Shown here in pieces: positions 9,901 to 16,113 of a stretch of 24,432 nucleotides of DNA. Made by a program: the position numbers and the translations under genes. The DNA comes from UMGS1474 sp050946775 (lineage in GTDB: Bacteria; Bacillota; Clostridia; Oscillospirales; Acutalibacteraceae), in NCBI GenBank assembly GCA_050946775.1, contig JBMNVL010000014.1, positions 1-24,432 of the forward strand, read 5' to 3'. The notes under the pieces are model-generated. The model was not told the origin of the DNA. It did no database searches and saw nothing but the letters and a program-made list of their open reading frames with translations. Within the stretch, counting starts at the first letter, position 1, and every line of letters starts with the position of its first letter.

Positions 9901-12900
9901 ACGTCAACACCGCTCCCGGCTTCACCGGCCACGTGGCGCTGTACAACGCCGACGCCTGGAGCGACGCTTCCCATCTGGCGCTGGTCGCCGGCGGCACGGT
10001 GGATTTCGTCCAGTATTTCTCCTGGTGCGTCCACCGCGGCGTGGTCAAGGACGGCGGCACCCTGAATTTCCTCGGCTCGGTCATGGTCTCCAACAACGGC
10101 GACAATTCGGGCACCACGCCCGATTTCACCTTTGAGGAAGGCGGCCGCGGCGTGGTGGCCGGCAGTCTGGACTGCCGGGACAAACTCAACATCATCGAAC
10201 AGCCGGGCAGCTACGTCACCAAGGTGTACAACGGCACCGAGCTTGCCGGCACCAGCGCCAGCAGTATACCTGCCGAAAGAGCGGTGCTGGCCGACTGGCT
10301 GACCACCCAAAAATCCCACGACCGGCTGACGGCGTACGATCCGGCGTCCTTCGCCGCTTACGACGCCCGCTTTGCCGCGGCGCAGGCGGTCTACGACGAT
10401 CCAAACGCCACCCTGCTTTCGATCGCCGAGCAGATCACCCTGCTGCGCAACGCCGAAGACGCCCTGCAAAAGCGGCCGCCGGTGGCCGACGCCGCCAACC
10501 GCGCGGCGCTGCTGGCGGCGCTGGAGGGCGAACGCACCGGCAGCGGACTGGACGGGTACACCACTCTGTCGATTCAGGCCTATCATCAGCGGTTCGCCGC
10601 GGCGCGGGCGGTGTACAATGATCCCGAAGCTACCAACGCCGACGTAACGGCGGCCACCGCCTCCCTGCAAAATGCCGACAGCCTGCTGCAGGCCTTCGCC
10701 GGCGAGACCATCACCCTTTTCAGCGGGGAAAAAAGCTCCGGCGTCGGCCACACCATGGCGGTCAGCCAGAACAGTACCGCCAATTTCGGCAACCGCACTT
10801 ACGGACGGCTGCGTTTTGATATCAAGCTGTCCAAGGACGCCGCCACCTTCCCGTCCTCCATCACCGCCGACGGGTTTACCGACGCGCAATGGGCGTCCAA
10901 GCTGCAAAACGGCTTTATCACGGTGTGGGTCAACGGCGCCGGATACAACTTCGGCTCGCTGCAGTTTGCCCGGGGCGATCTGACCGGCATGACGCTGGGA
11001 CAGTATCTGACGGTGGAGCTGCCCTTGCCGCAGGAAGCGATGGCCGCCGGCAAGATCGACCAGATCCGGTTTATGATTTACAACGACGCTCATTCCCTGA
11101 AAGACGGCTACAGCATCAACGAAGAGGGCTCCAAGGGCGCCATTCTGTCGGTGCGCAACGCCAAGCTGATCGTGGGCGACGTTGCCGCGGCGGATCAAAC
11201 GGCGCTGCTGGACGCCATCGCCCGGGCGGAACGGGTGCCAACGGCCTACTACACCGGCGCGTCGGTGTCGGCCATGAATACGGCGCTGAACGCCGCCACC
11301 GCCTGCCGGGACGATCTGACCCGTACCCAGGCGCAGGTGGACGCGGCGACGACGGCGCTGAACACCGCCATCGACGATCTGGTGCCGGCCGCCGACAAAT
11401 CGGCGTTGCTGGCGGCCATCGAACAGGCGCTGGCAGTGGATCTCGATCTCTACCCGGCCGATCGCGTCGCCGCTTTTTCGGCGGTGCTGGAGGAGGCGCG
11501 GGAGATCTGGGCCTTGTCCACCGCGACCCAGACCCAAATCGATAACGCGACGACGGCGCTGGGCGACGCGTACGGGGCGCTGGGCGCCGAGGCGGATAAA
11601 ACCGCCCTGAACGCCGCGATCGCCCGGGCGCAGGGAGTCAACGCCGCGGCCTATACCACCGCGTCGGTGGCGGCGATGAACGCCGCGCTGCAATCGGCGA
11701 TCACCGTGCGGGACGACCGCTGGATCGGCCAGTCTGAGGTCGATGCCGCCGCGGCCGATTTGAACGCCGCTTGCAACGGGCTGATCGCCCGGGCGGACAA
11801 ATCCGCCCTGCAAACGGCGGCCAGCCGGGCGCAGGCGGTCGATACCTCCCGGTACACCACCTCGACGGCGAACGCGCTGACGACGGCGCTCAACAACGCC
11901 CTGCCGCTGCTGGCCAACGTCGATCTCACCGACCAGACGGCGGTCAACAACGCGGCGGCGGCGCTCGGCAACGCCTATAACGCCTTGGCCGAAAAGGCGG
12001 ATCTCACCGCCCTGCAAGCGGCGCTGACCGCCGCGCGGGCGATTGACCTTTCCAGCTATACCACCGCTTCTTCGGCGGCGCTGACGGCGGCGATCAACGG
12101 CGCGCAAACGGTGGTGAACAACGCCGCCGATACCGCCCAGCCGGCCGCCGATGCGGCGTTGAGCGATTTGCAATCCGCTCAAAACGCCCTGGTCGCCAAA
12201 GCGGACAAATCCGCCCTGCAAGCGGCGGTCAACCGGGCAAACGCCATTCAAACAAGCGGGTATACGCCCGCTACCGTGGCGACGCTGCAAAATGCCGTTG
12301 CCGCGGCGCAATCCCTGCTGAATGACGCAGACGCTTCCAATCAGGCGGCGGTCGACGCTGCCGCGACGGCGGTCAACAACGCCATAAACGGGCTGGTCGT
12401 CAAGGCGGACAAGACCGTCCTGAACGCTGCCATCGCCCGGGCGCAGGCGCTGGATCTGTCGGCCTACGGCGGCCAGAGCGTGCAGGATCTGCAAACCGCG
12501 CTGACGGCGGCCGTCGCCGCGCGGGATGACGCAAACGCCGCTCAGGCGACGGTAGACGCCGCCGCCGCGGCGCTGAGCAGCGCCATCGAACAACTGACGC
12601 CCACCGTGCGGGTGACCTTCCTTGGCAAATACGGCGAAGTGGTCGCCGTCAAGGCGGTCAACTCGGCGGCCGAGCTGGAAACGGCGCTGACGACCACCAC
12701 CGCCACGGCGCTGGGCGGTTACCATTTCGTCGCCTGGAGCGAAAGCCCCGACGACGCGCCCATCCTGTACGATATGGCGGCGATAGACGAACAAACCATT
12801 ACCGTGACCCCGATCTATACCCAGGAAGGCGCCGACCGGTACACCGTGACGGTGACCGACGCGGCGGTGCAGAACATTCCCGGCTTCGTGTCGGGCGAGA

Positions 12901-13508
12901 CCGAGCTGACCTTTGATTCCCGGGTGACGGTCAAAGCGCAGAACGTAACCTACTGGCTGCTCGACGGCGCCAAGGTCGGCTTCGGCCGGGACAGCTACAC
13001 CTTCTACGTCAGCGGACAAAACACCATCCGCCCGGTGACCGGCGGCACGCTGCCCGCTTCGCCGCAGGTGGTGCTGCAGCAGGTGCAGTGGGGACAGGGG
13101 AGCGAAAAATACACCCTGACGGTCATTTCCCAGACCTCCATTCCCACCGGCGAGGTGGGCGAGTACGGCGTGATCTTCACCGCCTCGCGGGAGGTTTTGG
13201 AGCAGCTGCGGGCGGGCGAGACCGTCCCGGCCAACAAGATCGCCCGGGTGGTGTCCACCAAAACCGCGCCCAATCAGCAGTATATGAGCCACCTGCTCAA
13301 CGTCAAGCCGGATAAGCAGCGCTACGCGATGGCTTACGCGGTGGTGAACGGGGTGACCGTCTATTCCGACGAGTACGCTCACTTTGTCACCGCGGCGAAC
13401 GGGGTAACGGCGCAAAAGCTGCTCTTTGCCGCGGATGAGCCCGAGCCGGAGGATCCCGACGGCCCGATCGGCAGCTCCGACGGCGCGGACGATCCCTGGG
13501 ACGACTGA
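6999..13508 (+). CDS. Giant secreted double beta-helix protein with long FIVAR stalk, no dockerin
   Basis: This 2169-aa protein is a tandem paralog of the preceding gene. Its signal peptide ends at about SASA (near residue 35). A jelly-roll-like module (about 43-188) is followed by two Pectate_lyase_3-type beta-helix halves (FGADKTGVADST near 228; MDYGATAG near 662; helix end near 1075). Two helical repeats lie at 1091-1233, a second jelly-roll-like module at 1235-1394 and seven FIVAR-type repeats at 1398-1868. A C-terminal beta-rich region starts with an Flg_new/InlB-B-repeat-like segment, with GYHFVAWSE near 1907-1915. The acidic tail DEPEPEDPDGP...DDPWDD has no LPXTG, SLH or dockerin. The start at 6999 is preferred over ATG 6984 because GGAG (6986-6989) lies 9 nt upstream. 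Expected to be extracellular; substrate unknown, with polysaccharide binding or cleavage inferred. It probably depends on read-through from the first gene. Confidence 0.86.
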   Translation: MTRHRTGIIKRALATAVSLLLTAAPCVTPLGGISASAEVDTTPVVARFSGMEDTVAASGTICKDWTTLDGVTGSTDVDVSGHDLNKLELYLEIDLSSTDASSPQTFTSGAVEVRRTYTDGQENAATYGINQLQPRLQLGSNTVRIPFGSFNARVGTFDHTKLWQMRVLIYNSKQLTMTIRKAFLIDTTTLGGNTAAITAFIASVERVEPRVATPSSGMASMDRIVYVADATEFGADKTGVADSTAAIQTALNRVGSQQGGTVFLPAGRYKVLGTLNIPGGVNLRGEWIHPDEGGLGKGTILMAYAGRGTESPTDGAFITQNSGTTLRDISVWYPEQDPANPAAYPATIRGNGHTDTINVTLYNSYTGFYNNSCSSMLIRGIYGTALHLGIHGAYAYDIPRVERIAFDPAYWANSGLPGAPSGNTLSALNAYLENNFIGMSGGEQDWGYWFDLRFNHAKYGLFLTAVPDDNGQKMVPGNIAAGKLVTRNVKVGVYMENVGYPGFQLTHSDIQASEYGMYYAPYPSVYNEYKAQGISVSWSENATIAVTSTSFSGGNACFWSDKSGRYNLNFNDCTFQNWSQQAIYQSHGTLIASNCTFSTARTPLGFGAEVTQAVLTGNTFAVQPNDSRIVRGDEAVVPHTPDYDYTYVSDVKPATDAIFNVMDYGATAGTVNAVPSADSTAAFRAALTAAGNAGGGTVYVPGGVFRIEGTLNVPAGVELRGTFESAHFGNSTTAGSQLYVYNQPDNPDGTPLITLAAGSGVRGLSVFYPEQGYTDDPAFPDQQVHPYPPTIRADRDCWIQGMSMVACYTAIDAITNRCDNIVITDVTGAAMYATLLLGHGVDGGHVQNLHFNYSSWTHQGQYTKYTWSLPTPGTSAGDLQSDYTTRVVKGIVLGDVKNVDFFSCFNIIVAEQIVLEPDPYTGGDYEGVMWGVAFDAATNGVVGRAGSNADLTIIASMGVFNQQGGGYNVNTAPGFTGHVALYNADAWSDASHLALVAGGTVDFVQYFSWCVHRGVVKDGGTLNFLGSVMVSNNGDNSGTTPDFTFEEGGRGVVAGSLDCRDKLNIIEQPGSYVTKVYNGTELAGTSASSIPAERAVLADWLTTQKSHDRLTAYDPASFAAYDARFAAAQAVYDDPNATLLSIAEQITLLRNAEDALQKRPPVADAANRAALLAALEGERTGSGLDGYTTLSIQAYHQRFAAARAVYNDPEATNADVTAATASLQNADSLLQAFAGETITLFSGEKSSGVGHTMAVSQNSTANFGNRTYGRLRFDIKLSKDAATFPSSITADGFTDAQWASKLQNGFITVWVNGAGYNFGSLQFARGDLTGMTLGQYLTVELPLPQEAMAAGKIDQIRFMIYNDAHSLKDGYSINEEGSKGAILSVRNAKLIVGDVAAADQTALLDAIARAERVPTAYYTGASVSAMNTALNAATACRDDLTRTQAQVDAATTALNTAIDDLVPAADKSALLAAIEQALAVDLDLYPADRVAAFSAVLEEAREIWALSTATQTQIDNATTALGDAYGALGAEADKTALNAAIARAQGVNAAAYTTASVAAMNAALQSAITVRDDRWIGQSEVDAAAADLNAACNGLIARADKSALQTAASRAQAVDTSRYTTSTANALTTALNNALPLLANVDLTDQTAVNNAAAALGNAYNALAEKADLTALQAALTAARAIDLSSYTTASSAALTAAINGAQTVVNNAADTAQPAADAALSDLQSAQNALVAKADKSALQAAVNRANAIQTSGYTPATVATLQNAVAAAQSLLNDADASNQAAVDAAATAVNNAINGLVVKADKTVLNAAIARAQALDLSAYGGQSVQDLQTALTAAVAARDDANAAQATVDAAAAALSSAIEQLTPTVRVTFLGKYGEVVAVKAVNSAAELETALTTTTATALGGYHFVAWSESPDDAPILYDMAAIDEQTITVTPIYTQEGADRYTVTVTDAAVQNIPGFVSGETELTFDSRVTVKAQNVTYWLLDGAKVGFGRDSYTFYVSGQNTIRPVTGGTLPASPQVVLQQVQWGQGSEKYTLTVISQTSIPTGEVGEYGVIFTASREVLEQLRAGETVPANKIARVVSTKTAPNQQYMSHLLNVKPDKQRYAMAYAVVNGVTVYSDEYAHFVTAANGVTAQKLLFAADEPEPEDPDGPIGSSDGADDPWDD
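7767..7819 (+). repeat. 53-bp identical block shared with 2161-2213
   Basis: Inside the first Pectate_lyase_3 segment the two giant genes share 53 consecutive identical bases (2161-2213 and 7767-7819), encoding QQGGTVFLPAGRYKVLG. Several other near-identical blocks occur across the beta-helix halves. This shows the genes arose by duplication and suggests purifying selection or gene conversion over the beta-helix. Confidence 0.85.
11190..12602 (+). repeat. Seven tandem FIVAR-type helical repeats (coding)
   Basis: Seven consecutive units of about 67 codons each start with AD(K/Q/L)(S/T)(A/V)L and carry the internal SxYT..(S/T)..A(L/M) and VDAA...L..AI..L signatures. DNA-level similarity is visible between units: the 21-base segment starting at about 11803 recurs at about 12203. 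The first giant gene has only three such units, so the stalk has expanded here or contracted there. Confidence 0.8.
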
Positions 13509-13520
13509 TTTTGCCCAAAC

Positions 13521-13567
13521 AAAAGCCCCCGCCGGGAAGACACCGTCCTCCCGGCGGGGGCTTTTTT
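13521..13567. terminator. Bidirectional terminator between convergent genes
   Basis: AGCCCCCGCCGGGA (13524-13537) pairs with TCCCGGCGGGGGCT (13549-13562), flanked by A-rich and T-rich runs on both sides. It serves the second giant gene (+) and the DUF2812 gene (-), whose stops lie at 13508 and 13576. Confidence 0.9.
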
Positions 13568-13575
13568 AATTCAGC

Positions 13576-14961
13576 TTACGGCCGGCACTTTTCAATAATG
13601 GCGGCGATAGTAGCTTTATGCGTGTCGGGCACTCCATACTGCAGGTAGACAGCACGATAGGGATAGACCACCAGCATCTGGATTTCTTCGCCGCCGGTTT
13701 GCGCAAGAACGTATACCGCTTTCGCGGCGAAAGCGCTATCTAAATCTACCAATGTCCAGCCGTCGTCCCGCAGGATCGATTGCACATATCGGCCAATCAT
13801 CCATTCAAAGCGGCTGTCTACAATGTTGTAGGTCAGCGAGCCCGGCCCGGTTCGGTCCTGTACATCGCAGTGGGTGTAGTGCGCCAGAAAACCAACGATC
13901 TGATCCGTCTGACGGCTGACGTAGGCGCTTTCGGGAATGCCTAAATCTTCCAACGATAGCGGCACTGTGTCGTCCCACATGGAAACAACGATATATTCCC
14001 CGTCATTTGCCGCGGAAAACGACTCTTCATACGTCGGGGAATAGGTCAGCGCGTCCTGCGGGATGCGCACCGGCGTCCCACCCGGAAAAAGTCCGGCGAT
14101 CAGCAACGCGGCGGATACGACCACTGCCGCCACAAGCGTTACGATCCCGGCGATCGTCATGCCCCAAACCGGGTGAGGTTGACGGATGACCGACAGAACA
14201 ATCAACACCATGCCGATCACTATGCCGAGCGTCAACAAAAACGGAATGCTGATCAGCATGGACGCGCGACCTTGCAGTATATGCCAGACAAAGCAGACCG
14301 CTATCCCGGCCAGCGACAGAATGACCACGCCGCAGTGCAGCCGGTGGTTGCGGATCAACTGCCGCCGGTCAATGGACGGCAACGGATGACCGCCGGCCAG
14401 CGCCCGGCGCGCTTTTGCCTTCCATCGCGCAAACGCAACCACTCTCACCAGCGTGTAGATGAGCAGACAGCCGGATGCCAGCATCCCCATGTCGTACAGC
14501 GGCGCAATCTCCAGATATGACGTATCGAGCAGGGAAAAGACCGTATACAGCAGCCAGATCGCGCTCAACAAGCACACCCACAATAGCTTTCGCTGCGTCG
14601 ATCTGACGATGGTCCGCATTTGCGCCTGTGGATCGGTCTCGATCGGCGGCGCGGAAGGGTCGGCGGTGACAAACACGTGGATCTTGCCGCGGGAACAAAC
14701 CCAGTTCCATCCTGCCGCCCCGCAATAATCAATGTATTCCTCTGCCTGCGGATTGGGGCGTGTCTCCGATTCGGATGAACGGTCAAACACCTCGACCGCG
14801 TATCGGCGTTCCTGTGGCGCGGCTTTTGAAAAGGTCAGCACGGTGTTGATGCCGGTCAGCAGCCATCCCTGCCGCGCCATCTCCTCCAGATAAGCAGCCA
14901 GAGCCGTGCCGTCCCGGTATCGCCAGAACAAAAACTTGTGGATTACGGTTTTCTCTTTCAT
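13576..14961 (-). CDS. DUF2812 domain membrane protein
   Basis: This 461-aa protein begins with a DUF2812 module at about residues 10-105 (FLFWRYRDG, LEEMARQGWLLTGI, GWNWVCSRGKIHVF). Five predicted membrane segments follow at about 126-146, 157-178, 209-228, 234-258 and 267-291. A soluble domain of about 170 residues ends the protein, probably outside the membrane. DUF2812 proteins are typically encoded next to PadR regulators in Firmicutes and have no well-established function. The start at 14961 is chosen because GGAGG lies 7 nt upstream and the ATG overlaps the padR stop (ATGA). It is therefore translationally coupled to padR and probably under its control. A role in envelope stress or solute response would be a guess. 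Confidence 0.82.
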   Translation of the reverse strand: MKEKTVIHKFLFWRYRDGTALAAYLEEMARQGWLLTGINTVLTFSKAAPQERRYAVEVFDRSSESETRPNPQAEEYIDYCGAAGWNWVCSRGKIHVFVTADPSAPPIETDPQAQMRTIVRSTQRKLLWVCLLSAIWLLYTVFSLLDTSYLEIAPLYDMGMLASGCLLIYTLVRVVAFARWKAKARRALAGGHPLPSIDRRQLIRNHRLHCGVVILSLAGIAVCFVWHILQGRASMLISIPFLLTLGIVIGMVLIVLSVIRQPHPVWGMTIAGIVTLVAAVVVSAALLIAGLFPGGTPVRIPQDALTYSPTYEESFSAANDGEYIVVSMWDDTVPLSLEDLGIPESAYVSRQTDQIVGFLAHYTHCDVQDRTGPGSLTYNIVDSRFEWMIGRYVQSILRDDGWTLVDLDSAFAAKAVYVLAQTGGEEIQMLVVYPYRAVYLQYGVPDTHKATIAAIIEKCRP

Positions 14962-15275
14962 AGCCATTCCTCCATAATCGGTCTGGCGTCGGCTTCCATC
15001 TGCCGCAGCCGCCGGTATTCCTTCTTGAGGATATCCCAGCCCGCCTTCGTCAGCTGATACGCCTTTCGCCGGCCGTACACCTTTGTACAGACGATCCATC
15101 CGGTGGCTTCAAACCGGGGTAGCAGGGCGTAGAGCGTACCCGGGCCGACCCGTACCCGCCCCCGGGACAGACGATCCACGTCGTTCATAACGTCCACTCC
15201 AAAGCGCTCCTTTGTCAGTGCCAGCAAAACATAGTACATCGGCTCGCTCAGGGTTTGAAACGGTTCTCTCGCCAT
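14958..15275 (-). CDS. PadR family transcriptional regulator
   Basis: This 105-aa protein is a compact winged-helix PadR repressor (s-PadR size). Conserved features are LSEPMYYVLLAL near the N-terminus, the GVDVMNDVDRLSRGRVRVGPGTLYALLPRF recognition helix and wing region (about residues 26-55), YGRRKAYQLTKAGWDIL, and a C-terminal dimerisation helix. Residues 8-19, LSEPMYYVLLAL, match the usual PadR N-terminal helix. The start at 15275 has AAGGAG 8 nt upstream; the upstream ATG at 15317 has no Shine-Dalgarno. It is the first gene of a padR-DUF2812 operon with a 4-bp overlap. Autoregulation is strongly suggested by palindromes in and next to its promoter. The inducing signal is unknown. Confidence 0.9.
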   Translation of the reverse strand: MAREPFQTLSEPMYYVLLALTKERFGVDVMNDVDRLSRGRVRVGPGTLYALLPRFEATGWIVCTKVYGRRKAYQLTKAGWDILKKEYRRLRQMEADARPIMEEWL

Positions 15276-15331
15276 GTGTCGCTCTCCTTTTTGACAGTGT
15301 ATCGTATGGCGGTTCATTAAACAGACCGCTT

Positions 15332-15437
15332 GCGCATATCAGCCGTGTGCACCAACCGTGCTTATCAGCTGTGCGCATCAGCCGCGCTTATCCCGGCGTG
15401 GAGACCGGCCGCACTTATCCCGGCGTGCATATCCCGG
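15332..15437. repeat. Four tandem 26-27-bp degenerate repeats in the padR leader
   Basis: Units start at 15332, 15358, 15384 and 15411. Each contains G(C/T)(G/A)C(T/A)TATC followed by (A/C)(G/C)C.GTG; units 3 and 4 share CTTATCCCGGCGTG exactly. They lie in the roughly 200-nt transcribed leader between the padR promoter and its start codon. Confidence 0.7.
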
Positions 15438-15454
15438 CAGCGGAAATCCGTGAA

Positions 15455-15475
15455 GAATATCGACACTCGATATTC
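15455..15475. promoter_or_regulatory. Operator-like palindrome P1, just downstream of the padR start site
   Basis: GAATATCG and CGATATTC are separated by ACACT, giving 8-bp perfect arms. It lies at about +4 to +24 relative to the predicted transcription start, a position typical of repressor binding. Its centre is 35 bp from that of P2. Confidence 0.75.
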
Positions 15476-15485
15476 CCTTGTTATT

Positions 15486-15514
15486 ATTATAATATCGAGT
15501 ATCGATATTGTCAA
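15486..15514 (-). promoter_or_regulatory. Consensus sigma-A promoter of padR with operator P2 in its spacer
   Basis: On the minus strand TTGACA (15509-15514) and TATAAT (15486-15491) are separated by exactly 17 bp. That spacer is almost entirely the palindrome AATATCG-AGTAT-CGATATT (15491-15509). A dimeric winged-helix protein bound here would block RNA polymerase directly. Confidence 0.88.
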
Positions 15515-15516
15515 TA

Positions 15517-15591
15517 GGATCTATGAAAAAGGGCTGTCGGTAAATCTATGAAAAAGGACTATCGGTAAATCTATGAAAAAGGACTATCGGT
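15517..15591. repeat. Three tandem 25-bp repeats
   Basis: Copies are 15517-15541, 15542-15566 and 15567-15591. Copies 2 and 3 are identical and copy 1 differs at four positions. The core is TCTATGAAAAAGG. Related, more diverged cores appear at about 15650-15670, 15672-15690, 15693-15711 and 15769-15787. Confidence 0.9.
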
Positions 15592-15618
15592 AAAGTGTTC
15601 GCTTGGCATTTTTCCCGG

Positions 15619-15900
15619 CATATCGAGTGTCGATATTGGCAACAGTGTCTGTGCCAAAGGGGTGTCGGCAGATGAAAAAAGGGCGTCAGCATATGCAAAA
15701 GGTGTCAGTACGATGAGTATGTGGTGTTTTCTGCGGCATATCAAACGTTGATGTTGGCAAAGGTTTTCGTGAAAAAGGGGGCAACAAGATGCACGCCGTG
15801 TATTTCCCCGCCATATCGTGTGTTGATATGCCGGACGTTTTCCGGGGAGATAAACGGAGGCCGCGCAGAAGTTTCAAGCGCAATGTCGCGTGTCAATATT
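15619..15900. repeat. Four diverged copies (P3-P6) of the operator palindrome unit
   Basis: P3 (15619-15638) keeps perfect ATATCG/CGATAT arms around AGTGT. P4 (15738-15755) reads ATATCA-N5-TGATGT. P5 (15812-15830) reads CATATCG-N5-TGATATG. P6 (15882-15900) reads AATGTCG-N5-CAATATT. P3 to P5 are preceded by a similar T-rich/CCGG segment, and P2, P3 and P4 are followed by similar TGNCAA...AAAAGGG sequence, so whole units were duplicated. On the minus strand the -35 equivalent survives partly (TTGCCA at P3 and P4) but the -10 equivalent has become GC-rich, so they should not be active promoters. Confidence 0.75.
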
Positions 15901-15961
15901 GTCGTTAATTTCCGGGCAGAGGGAAAAGTGGGGCGGGAGCGGATTGTTGCGATGCTTTTGT

Positions 15962-15994
15962 GGTACTCATGCGGTACTTATGCGGTACACGTCG
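15962..15994. repeat. Short 11-bp tandem repeat
   Basis: GGTACTCATGC, GGTACTTATGC and GGTACACGTCG follow each other directly, about 60 bp upstream of the metY promoter. The function is unknown; it may be another remnant of local slippage. Confidence 0.5.
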
Positions 15995-16050
15995 CGCAAC
16001 GGGCGGCTACAGGTCGCCATAAAAAAATTTCAGCCAAAGCCGCTTGGGGG

Positions 16051-16079
16051 TTTACTCCCGGGCGGTTTTGTGCTATGAT
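16051..16079 (+). promoter_or_regulatory. Putative sigma-A promoter of the metY operon
   Basis: TTTACT (16051-16056), a 17-bp spacer and TATGAT (16074-16079) would start transcription near 16086, giving a leader of about 28 nt. That leader is too short for a SAM riboswitch or T-box. Confidence 0.65.
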
Positions 16080-16113
16080 AGTCCTAATATTTCTTGATCT
16101 GGAGATGATCCCC

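Noticed and set aside
6912..13415. Two more long antisense ORFs (6912-9572 and 9864-13415) opposite the second giant gene
   Set aside because: Same in-register codon-bias effect; the sense strand has a signal peptide, domains and repeats while the antisense products look like nothing known.
14962..15099. Longer DUF2812 start inside padR
   Set aside because: This segment is padR coding sequence in another frame; ATG 14961 with GGAGG at 7 nt and the ATGA overlap is the better start.
15332..15900. CRISPR array
   Set aside because: Repeats are degenerate, of several different kinds, without unique spacers of constant length, and no cas gene is nearby.
15721..16113. N-terminal extension of metY through the repeat region
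   Set aside because: The extension would translate the repeats and the promoter. The MetY family starts near MTTGTTCVQGG and a GGAG site fits the TTG at 16114.
16080..16113. SAM riboswitch or T-box ahead of metY
   Set aside because: Predicted leader is about 28 nt and contains no conserved riboswitch core.
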